Positions 32,859-41,090 of a stretch of 64,000 bases of DNA are shown here, piece after piece. A program made the translations under genes and the position numbers. Numbering within the stretch: the stretch's first letter is position 1; each line of letters starts with the position of its first letter. Source of the DNA: Streptomyces collinus. Lineage in GTDB: Bacteria > Actinomycetota > Actinomycetes > Streptomycetales > Streptomycetaceae. The notes beneath the pieces were generated by a model. That model saw nothing but the letters and a program-made list of their open reading frames with translations, made no database searches and was not told the DNA's origin. The stretch covers positions 2,170,001 through 2,234,000 of the forward strand of contig NZ_CP133771.1 in NCBI RefSeq assembly GCF_031348265.1, in the 5' to 3' direction.

Positions 32859-33840
32859 CCGACGACGGTTCCTCGGCCGCCGTGGGTGCCGGGCCCGAGG
32901 GGCGGCGGCTGCGCGCCTCCAGGTACAGCGCGAGGGCCAGCAGGAGGACTCCGAGGGTCAGGAAGCCCCAGGGCAGGTAGGACGTCATCAGCAGGACGAG
33001 CAGGCGCTGGGACTTCACCAGGTCGACGGTGTGCGTGATGTAGTCCTCGCGCATCTTCACGTGGCCGGCGAACGCGGTCACCTTGTCGCGGTCGCCGAGG
33101 AGGGTGCCGCCGCGCAGTTCCTCCTTGTGGATCTCCTCTCCGTACACGGGGGCTCCGGTGAGGGGTTCGACCCAGAACTTGCGGACCGTGGTGTACCAGC
33201 GGGTCGTGCCGGTCTGTGCCACCGCCTCGGGGGCGAGGCCCTCGACGGGCAGGGTCTTCGGGATCTTCACCTTGGTCCAGGGGATGGTCTGCTCGAAGTA
33301 GTAGACCTCCAGACCGCGGAAGTCCCGGGTGCCCTCGTAGGTGATGGGGGCGGTGACGCGGGCCTGGGCGTCGAAGTACTCGTAGGCCCGCTTCTCCGTC
33401 AGGAAGGGCCACTTGAACTCGATGCCCGTGCGGCGCACCGGGTCGCCGTCGACCATTTCGCCGGTGGCGTGGACGGGTTCCTGGGTGTGGGCGTCGAAGA
33501 TGTAGCGCTCGGGGATCTTGGAGACCATCTTGCCGTCGGGGCCGACGACGTAGGACAGGCCGTCCCAGACGACGACGTCCCGCCCGGCCGACTCCTCGAT
33601 CCGCTCGGAGGCTTCAACGTTGCCCTTGAGGGTCTGGACGATGGTGACCTTGGGGACCTTCTTCGCCCGCATGGTGCCGTAGTCGAGGAGGGTGGCGTCC
33701 TTCGCCTCCAGGACCATGTCCTGGTACTGGTTCGCGGGGACCTTGGCGAGGCGCGGGAAGGCGTACCAGCGCAGCAGCGGGGACAGGGCCGCGAAGAACA
33801 CGGCGAGGGCGAGCAGGACCAGGCCGGCCTTGCGGCGCAT
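32848..33840 (-). CDS. DUF3068 membrane-anchored protein
   Basis: A 330-residue DUF3068 protein with an N-terminal membrane helix (AGLVLLALAVFFAALSPLL, residues 5-23), a large extracytoplasmic beta-rich domain (PANQYQDMVLEAKDATLLDY onward) and a second helix near the C-terminus (WGFLTLGVLLLALALYLEA). The topology is in-out-in. The family is actinobacterial; PorA-family naming is used in databases but pore function is not shown for Streptomyces proteins. ATG 33840 has GGGAGGGAGG upstream. The SPW_0924 gene precedes it in the same direction, 25 bp away, and the two are probably co-transcribed. Confidence 0.9.
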   Translation of the reverse strand: MRRKAGLVLLALAVFFAALSPLLRWYAFPRLAKVPANQYQDMVLEAKDATLLDYGTMRAKKVPKVTIVQTLKGNVEASERIEESAGRDVVVWDGLSYVVGPDGKMVSKIPERYIFDAHTQEPVHATGEMVDGDPVRRTGIEFKWPFLTEKRAYEYFDAQARVTAPITYEGTRDFRGLEVYYFEQTIPWTKVKIPKTLPVEGLAPEAVAQTGTTRWYTTVRKFWVEPLTGAPVYGEEIHKEELRGGTLLGDRDKVTAFAGHVKMREDYITHTVDLVKSQRLLVLLMTSYLPWGFLTLGVLLLALALYLEARSRRPSGPAPTAAEEPSSVSA

Positions 33841-33865
33841 CTCGGCCTCCCTCCCGGGCGGGCGG

Positions 33866-34000
33866 TCAGGGGTGTGCGGGCACGGTCGTCAGCAGTGGCT
33901 TCGGGGACGTCCCGCCCGAGGGGGTGCCGAGGGCGGTCAGCGTCAGGACCACGGCGAACGCGACGGCGAGACCGGTGGCGGCGGCGATGAGGGCGCGCAT
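33866..34000 (-). CDS. SPW_0924-family small membrane protein
   Basis: A 44-residue peptide: MRALIAAATGLAVAFAVVLT forms one membrane helix or uncleaved signal, followed by a short exported tail with TPSGGTSPKPLLTTVPAHP. This matches the tiny Streptomyces SPW_0924 family. ATG 34000 has GGGGAGGCTCC at good spacing. It precedes the DUF3068 gene, another membrane protein, by 25 bp, suggesting a shared transcript and possibly a shared complex (inference). The function is unknown. Confidence 0.85.
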   Translation of the reverse strand: MRALIAAATGLAVAFAVVLTLTALGTPSGGTSPKPLLTTVPAHP

Positions 34001-34103
34001 GCGGAGCCTCCCCACGGGTGTCGTGACGGACGGAACTGATACTCCGTCAGGTTCTCGGCACCGTAGCAACGGGCGGCGGAGATGAGAACACGTTGCACAC
34101 ACA

Positions 34104-34134
34104 ACGACGCCCCTCCTTGGAAGAGGGGCGTCGT
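34104..34134 (-). terminator. Terminator of the lytic transglycosylase gene
   Basis: ACGACGCCCCTC (34104-34115) and GAGGGGCGTCGT (34123-34134) form a perfect 12-bp stem with a 7-nt loop, 16 bp after the transglycosylase stop on the minus strand. It insulates that gene from the downstream SPW_0924/DUF3068 unit. Confidence 0.85.
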
Positions 34135-34150
34135 CTGTCGTACCTGAGAG

Positions 34151-35914
34151 CTACGCGCTCGGACTCGCCGAAGCGCTCGGCGAGGACGTCTCGGCCGCCG
34201 CCACGGCCAGTTCGACGGTGAGCGTCGCTCCGCCGGCCGTGGTGATGCGGAGCAGGAAGTTGCCGGTCGTGTCGTCCGCGTACAGCTTCGGCAGTTTCAG
34301 CAGGCCCTTCGCGTCCGTCTTCAGGCCCGTGAGGGTGCGGACGGTCTTGCCGTCGGCGTCCTTGAAGTAGGGGCCCTTGTCGTTGGCGGTAGCGTCGTCC
34401 GCCGAGGTGATCAGTGTGGCGGTGGCCGCGACACCGTCGGCGACGGCGCCGTTGTACGTGGCCTTCACCTCGACCTGGGTCGCGAACTCGCCGCCCGGGG
34501 CGCAGGTCAGTGCGGCGTCATCGGTGCGGGCGAGGGTGTCCGCGGCGCGCTCGGTGACGGTGGCCTTGTAGTCCAGGCCCGGGACGGTACGGCCCACCAC
34601 GGTGGCGCGGACGGTGACGGCGCCGGTCTTCTCCCCCGCCTGGAGGGCGGGCGCCACGGCCACACCGGAGCTGTTGGTGGCGACCGTGGCCACGCTCTCA
34701 CCGCCGGTGAAGGTGGTGTCCGTGTCGCCGACGATGGTGAAGCGGACCCTGACCTTGGCGACGGCCTTGCCGGCCTCCGTCTCGGCGCGGGTGCTGATCC
34801 GCTTGCCGAACGTGTCGCCGGCCATGGCGGTGAGCTTCGCGGTTCCGGCGTCCTCCAGGTGGTCCACCGTGTCGGTGGGGGTGGGAGTCGTCGTGGGCGG
34901 CGTGGACGGCGTGCCGGGCGGGGTGGTGGGCGGGGTGGTGGGCGGCTTCGGGGCCGGCGTACCGCCGCCGGGCTTCCCGGGCTTGCCCGGCTTGGGGCGG
35001 TCGGGCCCGGGCGTCGGGCTGCCGGGCGGGGTGGTGCCCGGTGTGCTGCCCGGTGTGGTGGGCGTGGGGCTCGCACCCGCGCCGTCGTCGCTGCGGTTGC
35101 CGGGCAGTGTGCCGGTGCCGTCCGGGACCTCATGGGTGCCCTTGCGGTAGTACTCCAGCCACCTCATGACGAGGTTCAGGTATTCCCGCGACTGGTTGTA
35201 GCTGAGGATCGCCCGGTCGAGGTCGTCCTGCTGGGACAGGTCCCAGTTGTTGCGGCACAGGTAGTGGCCGGCGGCGAGCGCGGCGTCGTAGATGTTGTTG
35301 GGGTCCTTCTTGCCGTCGCCGTTGCCGTCGCGGCCGGCCCAGGCCCAGGTGGAGGGGATGAACTGCATGGGACCGACGGCCTGGTCGTAGGAGCTGTTGC
35401 CGTCGTACGCGCCGTCGTCGGTGTCCTTGATGAGGGCGAAGCCGTTGCCGTCGAGCTGCGGGCCCAGGATCGGCTTGATGGTGGTGCCGTCGGCCCTGAC
35501 CTGGCCGCCGCGGGCCTGTCCCGACTCCACCCGGCCTATGGCCGCGAGGAGTTGCCAGGGCAGGTTGCAGCCGGGCTTGGCCTCGCGCAGCGTGGTCTCG
35601 GCCTTCTTGTAGGCGTCGAGGACGGTCGCGGGGATGCCGGCTTCCGTGGCGCCCGTGCCGCCCGGGCCGGGGCCCGTGGAGGGTGACGGGTTCGGGCTCT
35701 TGAGCGGAGGCAGATCCGTGTAGTACGGCGAGTTGCCGGTGGCGCTGCCGTCGGAGGCACTCGCTTCGGGTGAGGGGGTGGCGTCGGCGGCGGTCTGTCT
35801 GCCGTGGTCGTTGACACCCGGAGCCTGGGAGGCGGACAGGGCCGCGACCGCCACCGCGGCCACGGCGGTGGTCGCCGCCCCCTTGCGCAGCCTCCTGCCG
35901 AATTGCGCCGCCAT
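34151..35914 (-). CDS. Secreted lytic transglycosylase (MltB/SLT-type) with C-terminal beta domain
   Basis: A 587-residue exported protein. The N-terminus is a signal-like helix (ATTAVAAVAVAALSASQAPG, residues 14-33) with LRK before it. The transglycosylase domain is at about 90-275: catalytic Glu130 in AAIGRVESGQARGG and AVGPMQFIPSTWAWAG, then YDAALAAGHYLC and ILSYNQSREYL. It is followed by a Pro/Thr/Gly linker (about 290-370) with repeats such as TTPPTTPPG, and a beta-sandwich-like domain to the end. It cuts peptidoglycan with 1,6-anhydro-product formation. ATG 35914 has GGGAGGGG upstream. Confidence 0.92.
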   Translation of the reverse strand: MAAQFGRRLRKGAATTAVAAVAVAALSASQAPGVNDHGRQTAADATPSPEASASDGSATGNSPYYTDLPPLKSPNPSPSTGPGPGGTGATEAGIPATVLDAYKKAETTLREAKPGCNLPWQLLAAIGRVESGQARGGQVRADGTTIKPILGPQLDGNGFALIKDTDDGAYDGNSSYDQAVGPMQFIPSTWAWAGRDGNGDGKKDPNNIYDAALAAGHYLCRNNWDLSQQDDLDRAILSYNQSREYLNLVMRWLEYYRKGTHEVPDGTGTLPGNRSDDGAGASPTPTTPGSTPGTTPPGSPTPGPDRPKPGKPGKPGGGTPAPKPPTTPPTTPPGTPSTPPTTTPTPTDTVDHLEDAGTAKLTAMAGDTFGKRISTRAETEAGKAVAKVRVRFTIVGDTDTTFTGGESVATVATNSSGVAVAPALQAGEKTGAVTVRATVVGRTVPGLDYKATVTERAADTLARTDDAALTCAPGGEFATQVEVKATYNGAVADGVAATATLITSADDATANDKGPYFKDADGKTVRTLTGLKTDAKGLLKLPKLYADDTTGNFLLRITTAGGATLTVELAVAAAETSSPSASASPSA

Positions 35915-36256
35915 AGAGTGAACCCCTCCCGTGGACGCCCGAGCGCCCGGTCTACGTCTGCAGTGTTCGCCCTGTTGTGACGATCCAACCGCCCGAGGGG
36001 TTGCCCTCCGACGGCCACAACTCTGTTCTCTTGCGTGCTCTGCTCTTTACCGCGTTCACGTGATCGACGCACTCCCCGCGCGGCGACTCTGGCGACCCTA
36101 CGACAACTTCCTTTGCTCGGGCACCCGTTCGTGACCGTTTTTCACCAGTTGGTCATGTGCGCCTCTTGACGTCGCCGACGGAGCGGCATCCCGCATACTG
36201 GGCCACTGACCGCCGGGCGTCCCGGCCAGGTGCAACGACCGTCGCGAGGAGCCGAG
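35915..36256. other. Divergent intergenic region, 342 bp
   Basis: This holds the promoters and leaders of the lytic transglycosylase (minus) and DUF4184 (plus) genes. No ydaO-type c-di-AMP riboswitch core, common before Streptomyces cell-wall hydrolase genes, could be recognised. On the plus strand CTTGACG (36167) and CATACT (36195) are promoter-like but too far apart for a standard promoter. No gene was found. Confidence 0.5.
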
Positions 36257-37114
36257 TTGCCGTTCACGCTGAGCCATGCGGCAGCCGTGCTGCCCGCCGT
36301 ACGCACCGACGGCACCGGCCGGGGCCGGCTGGTGCCCGCCGTGCTCGTGGCGGGTTCCTTCGCGCCCGACATGACCTACTACGCGGCGAGTGTGCTGTCC
36401 GGGGCGATGGAGTTCGGTGACGTCACGCACGCTCTCCCGGGGGTCTTCACGGTCGATGTGCTCATCGCCTGGGCGCTGGTGGGGCTGTGGCTGCTGATGC
36501 GCGAGCCGCTCGTCGCGCTGCTGCCGCGGGCCCGGCAGGGGCGGGTGGCGGCCCTGCTGCGGTGCGGGGCGCCGCGCGAGCGGGTGCGGTCGTCGCTGGT
36601 GGCGCGGTGGTACGTGTCCGCGGTGCTCGGTGCGCTGACCCATGTGGTGTGGGACGCGTTCACGCATCTCGACCGGTGGGGCATGCGGCTGTTTCCGGTG
36701 CTGGGCCGGGAGGTGGCGGGCTCGCCGCTGTACTGGTATTTGCAGTACGGCGGTTCGGCGGTGGCCGCGGTCGTGATCGCCGTGTTCGTGGCGCGTGCGC
36801 TGCGGCGGACGCCCGTACGCGAACCGGTGGGGGTCCCCCTCCTCGCGGTACGGGACCGGTGGGCGGCCGCTGCCCTGATCGGCGGCTTCGCGCTGGTGGG
36901 GGCGGTGCAGCGGGCATCGCGGTGGTGGGCCTACTGGGGCTCGGCCGCGAAGCCGTGGGAGATCATTCCGACGGTGTGCTTCGGCGCGGGCGCGGGGCTC
37001 GTCCCGGCGCTGCTGCTCTACGCCGTGGGGGTCAGGGCGCGGCGTCCGGTTCCGGTCCCCACCGGTCCTGCCCCTGCCGCCGAGACGCAGCCGAGCCGCC
37101 CGGCCGCCCGCTGA
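36257..37114 (+). CDS. DUF4184 membrane protein
   Basis: A 285-residue protein of DUF4184: conserved start LPFTLSHAAAVLP, then LVAGSFAPDMTYY, and HVVWDAFTHLDRWGM with conserved His/Asp residues in membrane-adjacent positions. It has about six hydrophobic segments (for example VDVLIAWALVGLWLLM, AAALIGGFALVGAVQ). The family resembles membrane-bound metal-dependent hydrolases (YdjM-like) but no activity is known. The start is TTG 36257: AGGAG sits 5 nt upstream and the family N-terminus begins exactly there. The last 83 bp overlap the convergent repeat-protein frame. Confidence 0.88.
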   Translation: MPFTLSHAAAVLPAVRTDGTGRGRLVPAVLVAGSFAPDMTYYAASVLSGAMEFGDVTHALPGVFTVDVLIAWALVGLWLLMREPLVALLPRARQGRVAALLRCGAPRERVRSSLVARWYVSAVLGALTHVVWDAFTHLDRWGMRLFPVLGREVAGSPLYWYLQYGGSAVAAVVIAVFVARALRRTPVREPVGVPLLAVRDRWAAAALIGGFALVGAVQRASRWWAYWGSAAKPWEIIPTVCFGAGAGLVPALLLYAVGVRARRPVPVPTGPAPAAETQPSRPAAR

Positions 37115-37871
37115 GCGTGCTGTCCGTCGTGATGTACACGGTGATGGTGGTGTGCGCGGGGCGGGGGCGTGGGAGCAGGGTGAGGACCAGGGTCAGGTAG
37201 TCACGGGCCACTCGGGCCCAGGGGCGGGAGGGTTTGCCCGGGGTTTTGGGGGCGCAGGGGGGTCGGGCCCCGGCGGGTACGGTGCCGGTGACGCCGGACG
37301 GACCGGCGACGGTCAGCGTGTTGTCCGCGCCGATGACACCGACGAGGGCAGCCAGAGCGTCGGCGCCGGATAGGCCGGTGAGCGCGGCCAGAGCGTCCCT
37401 GTCGGTGAGGCCGGTGAGCGCGGCCAGAGCGTCCCTGTCGGTGAGGCCGGTGAGCGCGGCCAGAGCGTCGGCGCCGGATAGGCCGGTGAGCGCAGCGAGA
37501 GCATCCGTGTCGGTGAGACCGTTCAGGGCGGACAGAACATCGGTGCCGGTGAGGCCCGTCAGAGCATCCGCGTCGGCGAGAGCGGTCAGCGCGGCCAGAC
37601 CGTCGGTGCCGACGAGCGCGGGAGCGGCGGGCAGGTCGTCTGCGCCGGGAAGAACCGTGGCTGCGGTCAGGGCGCCGGTGTCGGTGGAGCCGGTGGGCCG
37701 CCGTCGGTGGGGGGACAGGCGCTGCCGGAGTTCCGCCGTCGCCAGGCGCAGGGCCGAGGTGAAGGCGAAGGTGACGGGGACGCGAACCGTACTCGCGGCG
37801 GCCTCGAACGCGGGGACCGGCGGCGGTGCCCCGCCTGATGCCGTGCGGCTGAGGAACGTGCGTATACCCAT
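37032..37871 (-). CDS. Hypothetical protein with 12-residue leucine-rich repeats
   Basis: A 279-residue frame between polA and DUF4184. The N-terminal third (GIRTFLSRTASGG onward, with VRVPVTFAFTSALRLATAELRQRL) is followed by eight tandem units of the form LTDRDALAALTG / LSGADALAALTG at about residues 83-176. Then comes a C-terminal part with ARDYLTLVLTLLPRPRPAHTTITVYITT, whose alternating hydrophobic pattern looks like strands. I know no named family. Starts at ATG 37871 or 37880 are possible; neither has a strong ribosome site. All three frames through the repeat are open on one or both strands, so coding status is not certain. The complete frame with hydrophobic periodicity on this strand favours it. 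Confidence 0.55.
   Translation of the reverse strand: MGIRTFLSRTASGGAPPPVPAFEAAASTVRVPVTFAFTSALRLATAELRQRLSPHRRRPTGSTDTGALTAATVLPGADDLPAAPALVGTDGLAALTALADADALTGLTGTDVLSALNGLTDTDALAALTGLSGADALAALTGLTDRDALAALTGLTDRDALAALTGLSGADALAALVGVIGADNTLTVAGPSGVTGTVPAGARPPCAPKTPGKPSRPWARVARDYLTLVLTLLPRPRPAHTTITVYITTDSTLSGRPGGSAASRRQGQDRWGPEPDAAP
37345..37623. repeat. 36-bp tandem repeat array, about eight units
   Basis: Units begin at 37345, 37381, 37417, 37453, 37489, 37525, 37561 (27 bp only) and 37588. The second and third are identical. The first and fourth share the variant TCGGCGCCGGATAG and flank them, so a two-type pattern is mirrored. All length changes are multiples of 3 bp. Confidence 0.9.
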
Positions 37872-38153
37872 GCCCCGCATCTTTGCGAGCACCGTGGGCG
37901 GAGGCGCCTTCTCGGGGGCCACGCGAGTGACGGTTCAGTGGGGGCCGGGGCGGGGCGGGTGACCAGGGCGAGCCGGTGCCCCGGGTGAGGCGTGCCCCCA
38001 AGGCCCGGCTCACGCGAGACTCCGGCGCCTCGGACATGCGGAACCGCGGACATGCGGGACCTCGGCCCCTCCGGCGGACGCGGGACCCGGGCCGCGGGAA
38101 ACCCCCCGCGCACCCGGGCCACCGCTCCGATCCGCCCGGCGGCCACCCGCCCA

Positions 38154-38171
38154 GCCGGCCTACCGGCCGGC
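38154..38171 (-). terminator. Hairpin after polA
   Basis: GCCGGCC-tacc-GGCCGGC, a 7-bp perfect stem with a 4-nt loop, begins 4 bp after the polA stop codon on the minus strand. It is short but very GC-rich. Confidence 0.55.
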
Positions 38172-38174
38172 CGA

Positions 38175-40901
38175 CTAGTGCGCCGCCGACTCCCAGTCCG
38201 GGCCCGCGCCCACCGAGACACCCAGAGGGACGCGGAGATCGACAGCGCTCGCCATCTCCCGGCGGACCAGCTCCTCGGCTGCGGCCCGCTCCCCGGGGGC
38301 GATCTCCAGCACGATTTCGTCGTGGACCTGGAGGAGCATGCGGGAGGCGAGGCCGGCGTCCTTCAGGGCGTCGTCGACCTTGAGCATGGCGATCTTGACG
38401 ATGTCGGCCGCGGTGCCCTGGATGGGCGCGTTCAGGGCCATCCGCTCGGCGGCCTCACGGCGCTGGCGGTTGTCGCTGTTGAGGTCGGGGAGGTAGCGGC
38501 GGCGCCCGAAGAGCGTCGCCGTGTAGCCCGTGGCCCGGGCCTCGTCGACCGCCCTGCGCAGATAGTCCCGTACGCCGCCGAACCGCTCGAAGTACGCGTC
38601 CATCAGGGCGCGGGCCTCCGCCGCCTCGATGTTCAGCTGCTGGGACAGGCCGAAGGCCGAGAGCCCGTAGGCCAGGCCGTACGACATGGCCTTGATCTTG
38701 CGGCGCATCTCGGCGTCGACCGCGGTCGGCTCGACCGCGAAGACCTGGGAGGCGGCCGTGGTGTGCAGGTCCTCGCCGGAGGTGAACGCCTCGATCAGGC
38801 CCTCGTCCTCGGAGAGGTGCGCCATCACACGCAGCTCGATCTGGCTGTAGTCGGCCGTCATCAGCGACTCGAAGCCCTCGCCGACGACGAAGCCGCGGCG
38901 GATCGCCCGGCCCTCGTCGGTGCGGACCGGGATGTTCTGGAGGTTCGGGTCGGTCGAGGACAGGCGGCCGGTGGCGGCGACCGTCTGGTTGAAGGTGGTG
39001 TGGATGCGGCCGTCCGCTGCGATGGTCTTGATCAGGCCCTCGACGGTCACGCGGAGCTTGGCCTGCTCGCGGTGGCGGAGCATGATCACCGGCAGTTCGT
39101 TGTCCGTCTGCGCGGCGAGCCAGGCCAGGGCGTCGGCGTCCGTGGTGTAGCCGGTCTTGGTCCGCTTGGTCTTGGGCAGGGCCAGTTCGCCGAAGAGGAC
39201 CTCCTGGAGCTGCTTGGGCGAGCCCAGGTTGAACTCGTGCCCGGCCGCCGCGTGGGCCTCCTTGACCGCCTGCTGGACCGCGGCGGCGAACATCTGCTCC
39301 ATGGCCTCCAGGTGGGGCCGGTCGGCCGCGATGCCGTGCCGCTCCATGCGGGCGAGCAGCGCGGACGTGGGCAGCTCCATGTCGCGCAGCAGGTCGGCGG
39401 CGCCGACCTCCTCCAGCCGGCTCTCGAAGGCCTGGCCCAGGTCGAGGACGGCCCGGGCCTGGATCATCAGGGCCTCGGCCTCGGCGCCGTCGTCGGCCCC
39501 GAAGGCGAGCTGGCCGTCGGCCGCGGCGGCCGGGGTCAGCTCGCGGTGCAGATACTCCAGGGACAGCGCGTCCAGGTCGAAGGAGCGGCGGCCCGGCTTG
39601 ACCAGGTAGGCGGCGAGCGCGGTGTCCATGGTGACGCCCCCGACGCTCCAGCCGTGCTCGGCGAAGACGCGCATGGCGCCCTTGGCGTTGTGGAGGATCT
39701 TGGGCCGGGCGGCGTCGGCGAGCCAGGCAGCGAAGGCCCGCTCGTCGGCCTCGTCCAGCTGGGAGGGGTCGAACCAGGCGGCGGGTCCGCCGGGGGCGGC
39801 GAGGGCGACCTCGGCGACCGAGCCGGTGCCGAGCGCCCAGGTGCCGACCGTGGCGATGCCGAGGGGCTGGGTGCCGTGCTCGGTGAGCCAGGCGGGCAGC
39901 TCGCCGGTGGAGAGCACGGTGCCGTCCAGCTCCACGCCTTCGGTGCTGACCGGGGTGGTCTCGGCCTCCTCGGCGCCGGGGTCGACGGCGAAGAGCCGCT
40001 CGCGCAGCGAGGGGTTCCTGATCTCCAGGGTGTCCAGGATCATCGCGACGGCCTTGCGGTCGTAGGCCGCGCGCTCCAGTTCGGTGACGCCCTTGGGGAG
40101 CTCGACCCGGCGCTCCAGCTCGGTGAGCCGGCGGTTGAGCTTGACGGATTCCAGGTGGTCGCGGAGGTTCTGGCCGGCCTTGCCCTTGACCTCGTCGACG
40201 CGCTCGACGAGCTCGGCGAAGGAGCCGAACTGGTTGATCCACTTCGCGGCGGTCTTCTCGCCGACGCCGGGGATGCCGGGGAGGTTGTCGGAGGGGTCAC
40301 CGCGCAGGGCCGCGAAGTCGGGGTACTGCGCGGGGGTCAACGCGTACTTCTCGAATACCTTCTCCGGGGTGAAGCGGGTCAGCTCGGAGACGCCCTTGGT
40401 CGGGTACAGCACCGTGGTGTGCTCGCTGACCAGCTGGAACGAGTCGCGGTCGCCGGTGACGATCAGGACCTCGAAGCCCTCGGCCTCGGCCTGGGTGGCG
40501 AGCGTGGCGATGACGTCGTCCGCCTCGAAGCCGTCCACCGCGAAGCGGGAGACGCCCATCGCGTCCAGCAGCTCGCCGATCAGCTCGACCTGGCCCTTGA
40601 ACTCGTCGGGGGTCTTGGAGCGGTTCGCCTTGTACTCCGTGAACTCCTGGGAGCGCCAGGTCTTGCGGGAGACGTCGAAGGCGACCGCGAAGTGCGTGGG
40701 CGCCTCGTCGCGCAGCGTGTTGGCGAGCATCGACGCGAAGCCGTAGATCGCGTTCGTCGGCTGGCCCGTCGCGGTGGTGAAGTTCTCCGCGGGCAGCGCG
40801 AAGAACGCGCGGTAGGCCAGCGAGTGCCCGTCCATGAGCATCAGTCGCGGCCGGCTGCCGCCGGAGGTCTGGTCGGTCGTCTTCGATGCTGTCTCTGCCA
40901 C
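38175..40901 (-). CDS. polA: DNA polymerase I
   Basis: A 908-residue enzyme for Okazaki-fragment processing and repair. The 5'-nuclease domain (about residues 20-310) has LMLMDGHSLAYRAFFAL, DGFEADDVIATLA and GDPSDNLPGIPGVGEKTA. The middle domain (about 330-500) lacks the DxE and other acidic residues of a 3'-5' exonuclease, as is usual in actinobacteria, so no proofreading is expected. The polymerase domain has motif A TADYSQIELRVMAHLS, motif B RRKIKAMSYGLAYGL and motif C LLQVHDEIVLE (Asp861). GTG 40901 with GGGGGC just upstream fits the family start. It is divergent from the molybdopterin oxidoreductase gene. Confidence 0.97.
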   Translation of the reverse strand: MAETASKTTDQTSGGSRPRLMLMDGHSLAYRAFFALPAENFTTATGQPTNAIYGFASMLANTLRDEAPTHFAVAFDVSRKTWRSQEFTEYKANRSKTPDEFKGQVELIGELLDAMGVSRFAVDGFEADDVIATLATQAEAEGFEVLIVTGDRDSFQLVSEHTTVLYPTKGVSELTRFTPEKVFEKYALTPAQYPDFAALRGDPSDNLPGIPGVGEKTAAKWINQFGSFAELVERVDEVKGKAGQNLRDHLESVKLNRRLTELERRVELPKGVTELERAAYDRKAVAMILDTLEIRNPSLRERLFAVDPGAEEAETTPVSTEGVELDGTVLSTGELPAWLTEHGTQPLGIATVGTWALGTGSVAEVALAAPGGPAAWFDPSQLDEADERAFAAWLADAARPKILHNAKGAMRVFAEHGWSVGGVTMDTALAAYLVKPGRRSFDLDALSLEYLHRELTPAAAADGQLAFGADDGAEAEALMIQARAVLDLGQAFESRLEEVGAADLLRDMELPTSALLARMERHGIAADRPHLEAMEQMFAAAVQQAVKEAHAAAGHEFNLGSPKQLQEVLFGELALPKTKRTKTGYTTDADALAWLAAQTDNELPVIMLRHREQAKLRVTVEGLIKTIAADGRIHTTFNQTVAATGRLSSTDPNLQNIPVRTDEGRAIRRGFVVGEGFESLMTADYSQIELRVMAHLSEDEGLIEAFTSGEDLHTTAASQVFAVEPTAVDAEMRRKIKAMSYGLAYGLSAFGLSQQLNIEAAEARALMDAYFERFGGVRDYLRRAVDEARATGYTATLFGRRRYLPDLNSDNRQRREAAERMALNAPIQGTAADIVKIAMLKVDDALKDAGLASRMLLQVHDEIVLEIAPGERAAAEELVRREMASAVDLRVPLGVSVGAGPDWESAAH

Positions 40902-41090
40902 GCCCCCGATCCTGCCACGCCCCACTGACAGTCGGTCCCGCCCCCGCGGGTGCCGGGCCCGGGCGCATCCCACGGGGGCCCCGCTCACGCACCCCGCCCT
41001 CGGAGCCTCCCGGCCCGACCGCGACCGCTGTCACCCTCGCGTGCGAGGATCGGAGACGTACCTCACAGCGCAGTCGAAGGGGAGTGTGCG

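Noticed and set aside
35915..36140. ydaO (c-di-AMP) riboswitch before the lytic transglycosylase gene
   Set aside because: The expected conserved core elements were not recognisable in the leader.
37345..37623. CRISPR-like array
   Set aside because: The 36-bp units are contiguous without spacers and keep one reading frame, so this is a coding minisatellite and not a CRISPR.
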